Part shown: piece by piece, positions 33,307 to 41,875 of the stretch
How positions within the stretch are numbered: the first letter of the stretch is position 1
How the letters are laid out: every line of letters begins with the position of its first letter
Assembly (NCBI GenBank): GCA_020637515.1
Contig: JACKKG010000001.1
Coordinates: 1,084,501-1,148,500, forward strand
From: Rhodobacter sp.
GTDB lineage: Bacteria; Pseudomonadota; Alphaproteobacteria; Rhodobacterales; Rhodobacteraceae
Length of the DNA: 64,000 bases
Direction: 5' to 3'
The notes under the pieces: generated by a model
What the model saw: only the letters and a program-made list of their open reading frames with translations
The model's database searches: none
What the model was told of the DNA's origin: nothing
Position numbers and translations under genes: made by a program

Positions 33307-33835
33307 TGGCCCCCCGGGTTGGCCCCCGGGGAACGGGGTCGGTCGTCAACGGTCGGCCCCCGATCGCGCCGACCTGTGGCCCGGCGGCGGGGTGGGCCCC
33401 CCGCCACCCCCGAGGGGGCGGCCAGGACCCGCGCCTTCGGTCCCGGCGATCCGAACCGGGAAAGGCCCCGGCGAACCGCCAACCCGGGGCGCTTCCGATG
33501 CCCTCAACCTGCCAAACCCCCCGCCGTCACACAAAATCACCCGACCGTTCCCCGATAACACCCAACCCGATATCCGATAACAACCGGGCGGGGGCGCTGT
33601 AGGCCATTGAAAAACGGCATGAAAATCGCCCCGCCACCGCGCATCAACGCGTGGCCCCCACCAGCCGCCCCGCCAGCCCCGAGACCCGCGCACGGCGCCG
33701 ACGCCTCCGGTTGTCGACTATCTTGCAAAAGGGATCGCGCCGGGCCCCGCACTGGCCCGGCACCGGGCGCGCCCTCGGGCCAGCGAATCGCCGCGCCCCG
33801 CCGGCGCCTCGAATCAGCCGCGGCGCGGCGTCGTT
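33307..33835. other. Intergenic region between the curli cluster and the LysR gene, no gene seen
   Basis: No frame in these 529 bases gives a recognisable product. The left part contains G/C-run inverted segments (around 33311-33345). The short A/T-richer stretch 33530-33590 (CCCGATAACACCC, CCGATATCCGATAACA) carries two GATAAC-like words. It may hold upstream control sequences for curli, but nothing definite is seen. Confidence 0.4.
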
Positions 33836-34735
33836 TCAGCGGCAGGCTTCGCTGAGGAAATCCAGGAACACCCGCAAACGCGGCGACATCAGCCGCCGGC
33901 TGAGATACACCGCCGTCAGGGTCGATGCGGCGATGTCGAAGGTGATCTGCGTAAAGACCTGAATCAGCCGCCCGTTGGCGATCTGGCTGCGGCAGTAATG
34001 CTGCGGCAACGGGGCGACGCCCGCCCCGGCCAGCACGGCCTCGCGCACCGCCAGCGGGCTGTTCACGTGCCAGACCCCCTGCGCCAGGTCGATTTGCGCG
34101 GGATCGCCCGCCACACGCACCGGCAGCCGCGCCAGCCCGTAGCGATGCTCGCAGATTTGCACATGGTTGCGCAGGGCCTCGAGGCCTTCGGCCAGGGGAT
34201 TGCGGGCCAGGTAGGCGGGGCTCGCGACCCAGATCAGGGGGCCCGCCAGAAGCGTGCGCGACACCAGATCCGAATCCTCCAGCGGGCCGACGACCACCGC
34301 CAGATCCACCTGATCGCGCAGCAGGCCCGCGCCCCGGCTGGTGACGATCAGCTCCAGCGCGATGCGGGGGTAGCGCGCGCGAAAGGCGGCAAGCCTGGGC
34401 GCGACGATCTCCTGGCAAAAGGCGGGCGGCAGGGCGACGGCCAACCGGCCGGTCGGCTCGGCGCGCATCCCGGCCATGGTGGTGTCGGCCTCGCGCGCCT
34501 GCTCCAGGATAGCCTGGGCGTGGCGCAGAAAGGTCCCCCCCTCGGCCGTCAGGCGCAGGTTGCGCGAGGTCCGCGCCATCAGGCGCACCCCCAGGTCCCG
34601 TTCCAGGCGTGCCAGCACGGTCGAGACCGTGGATTTCGGCACCGCCAGAACATCCGCCGCGGCGGTGATCGACCCCTGTTCGGCGATCGCGACAAAGATC
34701 GGCAGGTCGTCCAGCTTCCAGCCCATCGCGCCCAT
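33836..34735 (-). CDS. LysR family transcriptional regulator
   Basis: A 299-residue regulator. The N-terminal winged helix-turn-helix (about 8-66: FVAIAEQGSITAAADVLAVPKSTVSTVLARLERDLGVRL) is followed by a linker helix and a LysR substrate-binding domain (about 95-295). It is divergent from the fused gallate-type dioxygenase at 34832. LysR proteins usually control the neighbour gene and respond to its substrate, so an aromatic acid such as gallate is the likely effector. Two close starts (34735 and 34726) are equally possible. No clear T-N11-A site was identified in the 96-base gap. Confidence 0.88.
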   Translation of the reverse strand: MGAMGWKLDDLPIFVAIAEQGSITAAADVLAVPKSTVSTVLARLERDLGVRLMARTSRNLRLTAEGGTFLRHAQAILEQAREADTTMAGMRAEPTGRLAVALPPAFCQEIVAPRLAAFRARYPRIALELIVTSRGAGLLRDQVDLAVVVGPLEDSDLVSRTLLAGPLIWVASPAYLARNPLAEGLEALRNHVQICEHRYGLARLPVRVAGDPAQIDLAQGVWHVNSPLAVREAVLAGAGVAPLPQHYCRSQIANGRLIQVFTQITFDIAASTLTAVYLSRRLMSPRLRVFLDFLSEACR

Positions 34736-34831
34736 CGTTCAGATTTTCGAACCTTGGGTCCATTTTGGCATGATTGTTCAGAATCGCAAAGAACCTAAGC
34801 TGCGCCGACCCATTATCTCGGAGGACCCGAC

Positions 34832-36112
34832 ATGGCCCGCATCATCGGCGGCATCGGCGCATCGCATTCGCCCACGATCGGCTTTGCCAAGGACACCGGC
34901 AAGCAGAACGACCCCGCGTGGAAGCCCATCTTCGACGGGTTCGACGTGGTGCGCGGCTGGGTGCAGGACAAGAAGATCGACGTGCTGTTCATGATCTACA
35001 ACGATCACATCACCTCGTTCTTCTTCGATCACTATTCGGCCTTTGCGCTGGGGATCGACGACGTCTACGCCCCGGCCGACGAAGGCGGCGGCCCGCGCGA
35101 CGTGGCGCCCGCGGCCGGGCATCTGGGGCTGGCGCAGCATATCGCGATGGCCTTGGTGGCCGACGAATTCGACATGTCCTTTTTCCAGGGCAAGCCGGTG
35201 GATCACGGGTTCCTGTCGCCCTTGTCGATGATGGGCGACGCGAACGGTCCCTGGCCGGGCAAGGTGGTGCCGTTGCAGGTCGGGGTTCTGCAACTGCCGA
35301 TTCCCAACGCGAAACGCATGTGGCGGCTGGGCAAGTCGCTGCGCAAGGCGGTGGAAAGCTACCCCGAGGATCTGCGGGTCGCGATCTTTGCCACCGGGGG
35401 GTTGTCGCACCAGGTCCATGGCGAGCGCGCCGGTTTCCTGAACGAGGCCTGGGACGACGAATTCCTGGACCTTCTGGAAAAGGACCCGCAGGCGCTGCTG
35501 AGCCTGCGAATCGCGGATTACGCGGTCAAGGGCGGCATGGAGGGGGCCGAGGTCATCATGTGGCTGATCATGCGCGGCGCCCTGTCGGACCGCGTGCGGC
35601 TGGTGCACAAGCAGACCTATGCGCCCTCGGTCACCAACATCGCGACCCTGATCCTCGAGGATCTGGGCGATGCGCCGGACCCGGCCGCCGTCGAAGCCTA
35701 CCGCGCGCATATTGGATACGAGCTGGATGGCGCGGGAACGCTGAGCGGCACCTATCCGTTCACCCATGCCCGCAGCCATGCGAATTTCCGCATCAATGCT
35801 TTCCTGCACGATCTGGTCAAACCCGAGCATCGCGCCCGTTTCGTCGCGGATTTCGACGCGCTGGCCAGCGAGCGCGGCCTGACCGAGGACGAGCAGGACC
35901 TGATCCGCAATCGTCGCTGGATCGAGATGGTGCGCCGCGGCGTCAGTTTCTTCGTGCTGGAAAAGATGGCGGCGGTTCTGGGGGTCTCAAACCCTGAGGT
36001 CTACGCGGCCTTTCGCGGCGAAACGCTGGCGCAGTTCCTGGCAACCCGCAAGGTGCCGATGACCTATTCCGTCGCGGGCGGGGACAAGGTGAAGGCGATG
36101 GACAAGGGCTGA
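34832..36112 (+). CDS. Fused LigB-LigA extradiol dioxygenase (gallate dioxygenase type)
   Basis: A 426-residue non-haem iron dioxygenase. Residues 1-280 are the catalytic LigB-type domain (IIGGIGASHSPTIGFA and IYNDHITSFFFDHYSAFALG supply iron-binding histidines; FATGGLSHQVHG near 190). Residues 310-425 resemble the small LigA subunit. This fused order and length match GalA/DesB gallate dioxygenases, which open gallate to 4-oxalomesaconate, rather than the separate LigA and LigB of protocatechuate 4,5-dioxygenase. GGAGG lies 8 bases before the ATG. Other gallate pathway genes are not adjacent. Confidence 0.82.
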   Translation: MARIIGGIGASHSPTIGFAKDTGKQNDPAWKPIFDGFDVVRGWVQDKKIDVLFMIYNDHITSFFFDHYSAFALGIDDVYAPADEGGGPRDVAPAAGHLGLAQHIAMALVADEFDMSFFQGKPVDHGFLSPLSMMGDANGPWPGKVVPLQVGVLQLPIPNAKRMWRLGKSLRKAVESYPEDLRVAIFATGGLSHQVHGERAGFLNEAWDDEFLDLLEKDPQALLSLRIADYAVKGGMEGAEVIMWLIMRGALSDRVRLVHKQTYAPSVTNIATLILEDLGDAPDPAAVEAYRAHIGYELDGAGTLSGTYPFTHARSHANFRINAFLHDLVKPEHRARFVADFDALASERGLTEDEQDLIRNRRWIEMVRRGVSFFVLEKMAAVLGVSNPEVYAAFRGETLAQFLATRKVPMTYSVAGGDKVKAMDKG

Positions 36113-36124
36113 GGCAGGCCCCGC

Positions 36125-37459
36125 TCAGGACCCGGCCACCGGCAGGCGCAGCGCGACCTCGAACCCGTCCGCGTGATCGGGACGGGGTGAGCGCAGATCG
36201 ATCGCGGTGCCGATGCGATCGGCGATGGCGCTGGCGATGGCCAGCCCCAGGCCCGACCCGTCGGCCTGGGCGTCGCCGCGTTCAAACCGCGCGGTCAGCG
36301 CCTGAAGCCGTTCTGGCGCCACCACCGGACCCGCGTTCGACACGCGGAACCAGCCGTCCGACGACAGCGAGACGCGCACCGGGGCGGTGTCGTCGCCGTG
36401 GCGCAGCGCGTTTTCCACCAGGTTGCGGCACAGGATGCCGAACGCATCGGGATCGAGGTCCGACACCACCGGCGTGTCGGGCAGGGTGGTCGCGATCCGG
36501 CCGGGACCGGCGGCGCGGGACAGGTCGTCCAGCACCACGCGCGCGGCGGTGCGCAGATCGGCGGGGGCGTCCAACCTGAGGCGCCCGCCCTCGGCCCGGG
36601 CCAGTTGCAGCAGGCGCTCGGACATGCGGGTCAGGCGCTTCAACGCGGTCTCGATGTCGGCGGCACGGGCCTGCGCGGCGGGGTCCTGGGTTTCAGCCCG
36701 CAGGCGCTGGGCCTGGGCGATGGCGCCGGCCAGCGGCGTGCGCAGTTCATGCGCGGCATTGGCGGCAAAGCTGCGCTCGGCCTCGAATGCGCCGCGCAGC
36801 CGGTCCAGCAGCGCGTTCTGCGCGGCGGCCAGCGGTGCCAGTTCGGCGGGAAGATCGTCGGCCGGAACCGGCGCCATGTCGCGTTCGTTGCGGCGTTCGA
36901 GGGTTTCGCGAAACCGTCTGAGCGGCGCCAGACTGGCCCGCACCGCCAGCACGATGGCCAGCAGCGTCAGCGGGATCACAATCAGGATCGGCAGGCCCAG
37001 ACCCATCTGCACCTCGCGCGCGACGCCGGCGCGATGGTCCAGAGGTTCCGCCACGGTGATGCGGATCGAATCGCGCAGCGCGGCATCGCTGAAGGTCCGG
37101 TGGGTCGCGGAATCGGCAAAACCGACCCCCTGCCAGGGGGGGAAATCGGCGGGGTTGGCGTCATGCGATTGCAGCAGGATCCGGCCCTGCGCGTCTGTCA
37201 CCAGATAGGTGAAATGCTCGACATGATCGCGATTCGCGCTCAGATGCTGGGTCACGCCCTCTTCGTCGCGGTCGATGACGTCCATCACCGCCAGCGGCAG
37301 CAGGCGCTGTGCGGTCTCCTCGAGCGCCGAATCGAACACCTCGTCGATTTCCTGGCGCAGCATCACGGCGGTGACCGTGGCCGTGGCCACCCACAGCACG
37401 CTGAGCAGCAGGCCGATGGTCAGGCCCAGGCGCAGTTGCAGGCTGCGCGGCGCCGTCAT
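36125..37459 (-). CDS. Sensor histidine kinase (HAMP-less QseC-like)
   Basis: A 444-residue membrane kinase. A first membrane helix (residues 8-32) and a second (about 150-172) bracket a periplasmic sensor of about 115 residues rich in Glu/Asp. The cytoplasmic part has the phosphoacceptor H box (AANAAHELRTPLAGAIAQAQRL near 240), the N box (CRNLVENALRHGDD near 350) and a G box (ADGSGLGLAIASAIADRIG near 405). It is encoded after, and overlaps by four bases, the response regulator gene. The divergent and downstream flavin-redox genes are the likely targets. The signal is unknown. Confidence 0.87.
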   Translation of the reverse strand: MTAPRSLQLRLGLTIGLLLSVLWVATATVTAVMLRQEIDEVFDSALEETAQRLLPLAVMDVIDRDEEGVTQHLSANRDHVEHFTYLVTDAQGRILLQSHDANPADFPPWQGVGFADSATHRTFSDAALRDSIRITVAEPLDHRAGVAREVQMGLGLPILIVIPLTLLAIVLAVRASLAPLRRFRETLERRNERDMAPVPADDLPAELAPLAAAQNALLDRLRGAFEAERSFAANAAHELRTPLAGAIAQAQRLRAETQDPAAQARAADIETALKRLTRMSERLLQLARAEGGRLRLDAPADLRTAARVVLDDLSRAAGPGRIATTLPDTPVVSDLDPDAFGILCRNLVENALRHGDDTAPVRVSLSSDGWFRVSNAGPVVAPERLQALTARFERGDAQADGSGLGLAIASAIADRIGTAIDLRSPRPDHADGFEVALRLPVAGS

Positions 37460-38115
37460 GGCGTGCCCAGCCGGTAACCCAGTCCCCGTTCGGTCACGAT
37501 GATGCCCGCGCCCAGTTTCTTGCGCAGGCGGCTGACGTGGACTTCGATGGTGTTGCTCTCGACCTCGGCATCAAAGGCGTAAAGCTTGTCCTCGAGCTGG
37601 GCCTTGGACATCAGCTGATCGGGGCGGGTCAGCAGGGCCTCGAACAGGGCCCATTCGCGCGCCGTCAGCGTGACGGGCCGCCCGTCTCGGCGGATCGACC
37701 GGGCGCTGAGGTCGATTTCCAGCGCGCCGTGGGCGATGATCGGATTGGGATTGCCGCTGTAGCGCCGCGCCACCGACCCGATGCGCGCGCTGAGTTCGGC
37801 CAGATCGAAGGGCTTTACCAGATAGTCGTCGGCGCCGGCGTTCAGCCCTTCGATCCGGTCGCTGACCTGGTCCAGCGCGGTCAGGATGATGACCGGGGTC
37901 ACATCGCCGCGCCCGCGCAGGGTCTTCAGAAAGCCGATCCCGCGTCCGTCGGGCAACATCAGGTCCAGCAGGACCAGGTCATAGGCTGCGCCCGCCATCG
38001 CATCGCGCGCGGCATCGAGCCGCGTCACCCAGTCCGGCGAATGGCCGTCGCCCGCGATCTGGTCGCGCACGGCGGCGCCCAGAACGGTGTCGTCCTCGAT
38101 CAGCAGGATTCGCAT
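37456..38115 (-). CDS. OmpR-family response regulator
   Basis: A 219-residue regulator. The receiver domain (1-115) has the acidic pair EDD at 7-9, the phosphoacceptor Asp51 in LLLDLMLPDG, and the conserved Lys in DYLVKPFDLAEL. A winged-helix output domain follows (about 125-218, ending EVHVSRLRKKLG and RGLGYRLG). ATG at 38115 was chosen because the receiver begins there; the longer frame is antisense. It is divergent from the PepSY gene, with a composite direct-repeat operator between (38162-38210). It is probably autoregulated. Confidence 0.9.
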   Translation of the reverse strand: MRILLIEDDTVLGAAVRDQIAGDGHSPDWVTRLDAARDAMAGAAYDLVLLDLMLPDGRGIGFLKTLRGRGDVTPVIILTALDQVSDRIEGLNAGADDYLVKPFDLAELSARIGSVARRYSGNPNPIIAHGALEIDLSARSIRRDGRPVTLTAREWALFEALLTRPDQLMSKAQLEDKLYAFDAEVESNTIEVHVSRLRKKLGAGIIVTERGLGYRLGTP

Positions 38116-38161
38116 GGGCTCTCCGGTCGTTCCGTTTTCTGGCTCTTGCTCCCATTCCCGC

Positions 38162-38210
38162 CTGACACCAGGCTGACGCGACCCGTGCGTGCGCTTCAGG
38201 CTGGCGTCAG
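38162..38210. promoter_or_regulatory. Composite response-regulator operator, copy A
   Basis: CTGACACCAGGCTGACGC (38162-38179, plus) and CTGACGCCAGCCTGAAGC (38210-38193, minus) face each other across 13 bases. Each 18-mer holds two CTGA half-sites 11 bases apart, the usual spacing for OmpR/PhoB-type tandem binding. It lies between the response regulator (start 38115) and the PepSY gene (start 38261). Copy B with the same geometry is at 38662-38710. Confidence 0.75.
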
Positions 38211-38260
38211 CTTGGGGGTGCACAACGGGCCTCGGGAAAGGCCGGTATGGAGTTTGGCCC

Positions 38261-38527
38261 ATGACGAAGACACTGACAATCGCCGCCGTTCTGGCGCTGT
38301 CACCCCTCAACGCATGGGCCGACGCCAATTGCTTCGTGCCCATGGCTGACTGGCAACCGCGCGAGGCCGTCGCCCGCCTGGCCGAGGAAAACGGCTGGCA
38401 GGTCCGGCGCATCAAGATCGACGATGGCTGCTACCAGATTCGCGCCACCGACGCGCAGGGCCGCCGAATCGAGGTGACGGTGCAGCCCGCCACGCTCGAG
38501 GTGCTGGAGTTCGAGATCGACGACTGA
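38261..38527 (+). CDS. PepSY domain protein, periplasmic
   Basis: An 88-residue protein with a signal peptide (residues 1-20, ending NAWA-D). A single PepSY domain follows, starting with two aromatic-flanked segments (DWQPREAVARLAEENGWQVRRIKIDDGCYQIRATD) and ending in the typical beta hairpin before DPATLEVLEFEI-like residues. PepSY proteins of this size commonly accompany two-component systems or ferric-reductase-like electron carriers. The ATG at 38261 follows the composite operator by 50 bases and lies opposite the response regulator. Confidence 0.8.
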   Translation: MTKTLTIAAVLALSPLNAWADANCFVPMADWQPREAVARLAEENGWQVRRIKIDDGCYQIRATDAQGRRIEVTVQPATLEVLEFEIDD

Positions 38528-38603
38528 TCCCGGCGCCCTCGCCCCCCCCCATATTTTTCGCCCCAACCCGATCCCACGGACCGACCGTTCCCCGGTCCCG
38601 ACT

Positions 38604-38638
38604 GGCCCCGCCCCGCAACCTCAGGGCGGGGCCTTTTT
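38604..38638 (+). terminator. Rho-independent terminator after the PepSY gene
   Basis: GGCCCCGCCC (38604-38613) pairs perfectly with GGGCGGGGCC (38624-38633) around a 10-nt loop, followed immediately by TTTTT (38634-38638). This is the clearest intrinsic terminator in the window. It separates the PepSY gene from the next operon. Confidence 0.9.
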
Positions 38639-38661
38639 CGTCTGCCGTGGGGCCCGGGTTT

Positions 38662-38710
38662 CTGACGCCAAGCTGAAGCAGAAAATCACCGCGTGTCAGG
38701 AAACCCTCAG
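38662..38710. promoter_or_regulatory. Composite response-regulator operator, copy B
   Basis: CTGACGCCAAGCTGAAGC (38662-38679, plus) and CTGAGGGTTTCCTGACAC (38710-38693, minus) have the same 18-13-18 arrangement as copy A. The inner half-sites differ slightly, but the 11-base CTGA spacing is kept. It is 57 bases upstream of the His/Asp-rich protein gene that heads the flavin-redox operon. Confidence 0.72.
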
Positions 38711-38766
38711 GCAGGGACGGCAGGTTGGGGACATCGAAACGGATCGACCAACCAAGGAGATGACCG

Positions 38767-39114
38767 ATGAAAAAGACCTTTGCCCTTCTCGCCGTGACCA
38801 CCGCCCTCAGCGCGGCGCTGGCCGTTCCGGCCCTGGCGGACCGGATGAATGCCACCCACGGCCAGCCCGACAACGAAATGCCCGCAGCCCGGGCGAACGG
38901 CGACCGCGATGAGGGCGGCTTCTCGCTGTTCCGCATCTTTGGGCGGCATCACGACGACGACGACCACGGCCGCGGCCATCGCAGCCACCACGACGACGAT
39001 GACGACGACGACGGTTATGGCCGCGCCGGCTCGAACGCGGCGCCTGCGGGCACCGTGCCGCCCCCTTCGAACGGCTTGATCGGTGGCGGCGCCCCGACCG
39101 TGCGCGTGAACTGA
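38767..39114 (+). CDS. His/Asp-rich periplasmic protein, probable metal binding
   Basis: A 115-residue protein with a signal peptide (1-24, ending ALA-D) and a central stretch (about 59-83) of HHDDDD, HGRGHRSHH and a run of seven Asp. Such clusters bind divalent metals. The rest is disordered and Pro/Gly-rich. No domain family is recognised. It is the first gene behind operator copy B and precedes the DUF2271, reductase and ApbE genes, which suggests a metal-handling or metal-buffering role for the redox module. That role is an inference from composition and position. Confidence 0.7.
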   Translation: MKKTFALLAVTTALSAALAVPALADRMNATHGQPDNEMPAARANGDRDEGGFSLFRIFGRHHDDDDHGRGHRSHHDDDDDDDGYGRAGSNAAPAGTVPPPSNGLIGGGAPTVRVN

Positions 39115-39195
39115 CGGCGCCCAGGACGCAAGCGTGCGCGTGACCCGATCGCGCGCACAGCCCCCTATTTTCAAGAAATGACGAGGCCTATCGTG

Positions 39196-39666
39196 ATGAA
39201 ATCCCTTCTGGCCGCTCTGGCCCTGACCACCGCCCTGACCGTTCCGGGGCTGGCCGCGGCCCGGCCCGTGACCTTGCGCACGACCATGGCGAATTATGGC
39301 GGTGCGGGCGCCTATCTGGCGATCTACGTCACCGACGCCAACGGCCGCTATGTCGGCAGCCTGTGGATGGCTGGCGGGCATTCGCGCTATTACCAGCACC
39401 TGAGCGAATGGTATCGCGCCACCGGCGGCGATCTGGCGCAGATCAACGGCATCACCGGCGCCAGCGTCGGGGCCGGGCGCACGCTGGAGATCAGCTTCGA
39501 CCTGGCGGATTCGTTGTTCGATGCCGGCTATACGCTGCACATCGACGCCGCCGCCGAGGACATGCGCGAAAGCCCCAATGACGTGTCGGTGCCGCTGACC
39601 ACCCAGGGCGCCGGGCAGACGGTGCGCGGCCGGCGCTACGTCGCGGGCTTCACCTACAGCATGTAA
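39196..39666 (+). CDS. DUF2271 domain periplasmic protein, candidate flavinylated electron carrier
   Basis: A 156-residue exported protein. The signal peptide covers 1-23 (ending AAA-R). The body is a DUF2271 domain (AYLAIYVTDANGRYVGSLWMAGGHSRYYQHLSEWYRAT). Residues NGITGAS (84-90) match the motif at which ApbE attaches FMN to threonine (Thr87), and an ApbE gene lies two genes downstream. ATG at 39196 was chosen because GAGG sits ten bases upstream; an ATG at 39178 gives six more residues and cannot be excluded. It likely carries electrons between the membrane reductase and an external acceptor. Confidence 0.78.
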   Translation: MKSLLAALALTTALTVPGLAAARPVTLRTTMANYGGAGAYLAIYVTDANGRYVGSLWMAGGHSRYYQHLSEWYRATGGDLAQINGITGASVGAGRTLEISFDLADSLFDAGYTLHIDAAAEDMRESPNDVSVPLTTQGAGQTVRGRRYVAGFTYSM

Positions 39667-39682
39667 GACAGGAGACACGGCG

Positions 39683-41875
39683 ATGATCCGCGCGATTCAC
39701 CGTTGGCCGGGGCTGCTGGCACTGGCTCTCATCACCCTGCTGGCGCTGTCGGGCGCGGTTCTGTCGGTGTTTCCGGCGGCCGATGCCCTGTCCTCGCCCC
39801 AGGCCGAGGCCGGGCTCAGCGCCGCGACGCTGGTGCAGCGCGTCGAGCAGGCGATTCCGACGGTCGAACAGATCCGCCGGGCGCCCTCGGGGCGGATCAC
39901 CGCCTACTGGTTCGACAACGGAACGCCCCACGCCGCGGTCATCGACCCGGCGACGGGGCAGGCCGCGGGCTCGGCCGATCCGAATGCGTTCGAGCGCTGG
40001 ATGGTGGATCTGCACCGCTCGCTGTTCCTGGGGGACGGCGGGCGCTGGGCCATGGCCGCGGGCGCGCTGGCGATGCTGGTGCTGACGCTGTCGGGCGCGA
40101 TGATGGTGGCGCGGCGCACGGGCGGCTGGCGGCGCTGGCTGGCGCCCCTGCGCGGGCCGCTGGCCGGTCGGCTGCATGTCGAACTGGCGCGGGTGGCCGT
40201 GCCCGGGCTGATGCTGTCCTCGGCCACGGCGCTGTGGATGACGGCCTCGACCTTTGGCTATCTGCCGGACGAGGGGATGGACCCGCCCTTTCCCGCGACC
40301 GTCAGTGGCCAGACGGGCTTTGACCCGGCGACCGCGCCGCTCCTTGCGCAAACGCCGGTCAGCGACTTCCGGCAACTGTCCTGGCCCTATCCCGGCGACG
40401 CGACCGACGTGTTTGCCGTCAAGACCGCCCAGGGCAGCGGCTATCTGGACCAGGGCAACGGGTCCGCGCTGGGTTGGGCCGACCGCACCGGCTGGCAGCG
40501 CGTGTCCGACACCATTGTCATGCTGCACACCGGGCAGGGCGCGGCGCTGATCGGTCTGGCGCTGGGGCTGATGGCGCTGGCGGTGCCGCTGATGGGGGTG
40601 ACCGGGTTCATCGTCTGGCTGACCGGGCGGCGCGGGCGCCCGCGCATCAAGCACAACCTCGCGGCGGGCAAGGCCGGCACGGTGTTGCTGGTCGGCAGCG
40701 AGGGGGGCAGCACCTGGGGCTTCGCCGCCACGCTGCACCGCGCCCTGACCGAGGCCGGCCACGGCGTCCACACCGGCGCGCTGTCCAGCTTCGATCCGGC
40801 GCGCTATCCCCACGCCGAACGCTTCGTGATCCTGGCCGCGACCTATGGCGACGGCGACGCGCCGAGTTCCGCCAAGGGGTTCCTGAGCGCGCTGGACCGC
40901 GCGCCGCACGCCCCGGTCGCTGTGCTGGGCTTCGGCGACCGCAGCTTTCCGGCCTATTGCGCCTTTGCCCGCGCGATCGAGACCCGCGCCCAGACCCTGG
41001 GATGGCAGGCGCTGATCCCCTTCGACACCGTGGATCGCCAGTCGCCGCAGGACTTTGCCCGCTGGGGCCGCGCGCTGGGCGAGGCCCTGGGCCATCCCCT
41101 GGAACTGGCGCACCACCCGGTCCGACCGGTCACGCAGGACCTGGTGCTGGTCAGCCGCCGCGACTATGGCGCCGAGGTTCAGGCCCCCACCGCGATCCTG
41201 CGCTTTGCCCTGCCGCGGATGTCGCTGTGGCAACGTCTGGCGCGGCGCGGCCTGGCGGGCTTTGCCGCCGGCGATCTGATCGGCATCCTGCCCCGGGGGT
41301 CCGAGGTGCCGCGCTTCTATTCCCTGGCGTCCTCGCGCCACGACGGCTTTGTCGAGATCGTGGTGCGCAAGCACAGCGGCGGTCTGTGCTCGGGCCAGTT
41401 GATGGCGCTGGAGCCGGGTCAGAGCATCGCCGCCTTCCTGCGCCCGAACCCGGGGTTCCGGCCCGCCGGCAAGCCGCTGATCCTGATCGGCGCGGGCACC
41501 GGGATCGGCCCTCTGGCCGGGTTCATCCGCGGCAATGGCAAGCGCCGGCCGGTGCACCTGTTCTTTGGCATGCGCCACGCCGACAGCGACTTTCTCTATG
41601 CCGAGGATCTGGCCACCTGGCACGCCGATGGCCGCCTGTCCGCGCTGACCACCGCGGCCTCGCGCGGGGACCGGCCGCACTATGTGCAGGACGCGCTGCG
41701 CAACGAGGCCGGGCAGGTCGCGCGGATGATCCGCGACGGTGCGCGGGTCATGGTCTGCGGCGGGCGTGGCATGGCGGCCGGCGTGACCGAGGCCCTTGCC
41801 GAGATCCTGGAACCCTGGGGCCTGACGCCGGCCATGCTGAAAGCCGAGGGGCGCTATGTCGAAGACACCTACTGA
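39683..41875 (+). CDS. PepSY-flavodoxin-FNR fusion reductase (sulfite reductase flavoprotein-like)
   Basis: A 730-residue membrane reductase. Residues 1-330 form a PepSY-associated membrane domain with four hydrophobic helices (about 10-32, 120-142, 165-190 and 285-318). Residues 335-480 form a flavodoxin-like domain (LLVGSEGGSTWGFA for the FMN phosphate; ATYGDGDAP). Residues 500-730 form a ferredoxin-NADP reductase-like domain (RFYSLASS for FAD, IGAGTGIGPLAGFIRG for NADPH). It would move electrons from NADPH across the membrane, likely to the flavinylated DUF2271 protein, to reduce iron or another acceptor. It overlaps apbE by 20 bases. Confidence 0.88.
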   Translation: MIRAIHRWPGLLALALITLLALSGAVLSVFPAADALSSPQAEAGLSAATLVQRVEQAIPTVEQIRRAPSGRITAYWFDNGTPHAAVIDPATGQAAGSADPNAFERWMVDLHRSLFLGDGGRWAMAAGALAMLVLTLSGAMMVARRTGGWRRWLAPLRGPLAGRLHVELARVAVPGLMLSSATALWMTASTFGYLPDEGMDPPFPATVSGQTGFDPATAPLLAQTPVSDFRQLSWPYPGDATDVFAVKTAQGSGYLDQGNGSALGWADRTGWQRVSDTIVMLHTGQGAALIGLALGLMALAVPLMGVTGFIVWLTGRRGRPRIKHNLAAGKAGTVLLVGSEGGSTWGFAATLHRALTEAGHGVHTGALSSFDPARYPHAERFVILAATYGDGDAPSSAKGFLSALDRAPHAPVAVLGFGDRSFPAYCAFARAIETRAQTLGWQALIPFDTVDRQSPQDFARWGRALGEALGHPLELAHHPVRPVTQDLVLVSRRDYGAEVQAPTAILRFALPRMSLWQRLARRGLAGFAAGDLIGILPRGSEVPRFYSLASSRHDGFVEIVVRKHSGGLCSGQLMALEPGQSIAAFLRPNPGFRPAGKPLILIGAGTGIGPLAGFIRGNGKRRPVHLFFGMRHADSDFLYAEDLATWHADGRLSALTTAASRGDRPHYVQDALRNEAGQVARMIRDGARVMVCGGRGMAAGVTEALAEILEPWGLTPAMLKAEGRYVEDTY

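Noticed and set aside
33311..33345. G/C-run inverted segments as a strong terminator
   Set aside because: Stems are interrupted, no T tract follows, and the position is upstream of csgA rather than after a gene.
32243..33482. Minus-strand ORFs with runs of LALR, GIAL or RLKR repeats
   Set aside because: They are the translation of the 12-bp tandem arrays between the curli genes and overlap csgA and csgH in other frames; no ribosome site or family supports them.
34736..34831. LysR T-N11-A operator in the divergent gap before the dioxygenase
   Set aside because: Several T-rich words are present, but no clear interrupted dyad with the required spacing could be picked out by eye.
38939..39033. 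GAC/CAC runs as a microsatellite or regulatory repeat
   Set aside because: They encode the His/Asp stretch of an intact exported protein in frame, so coding explains them.
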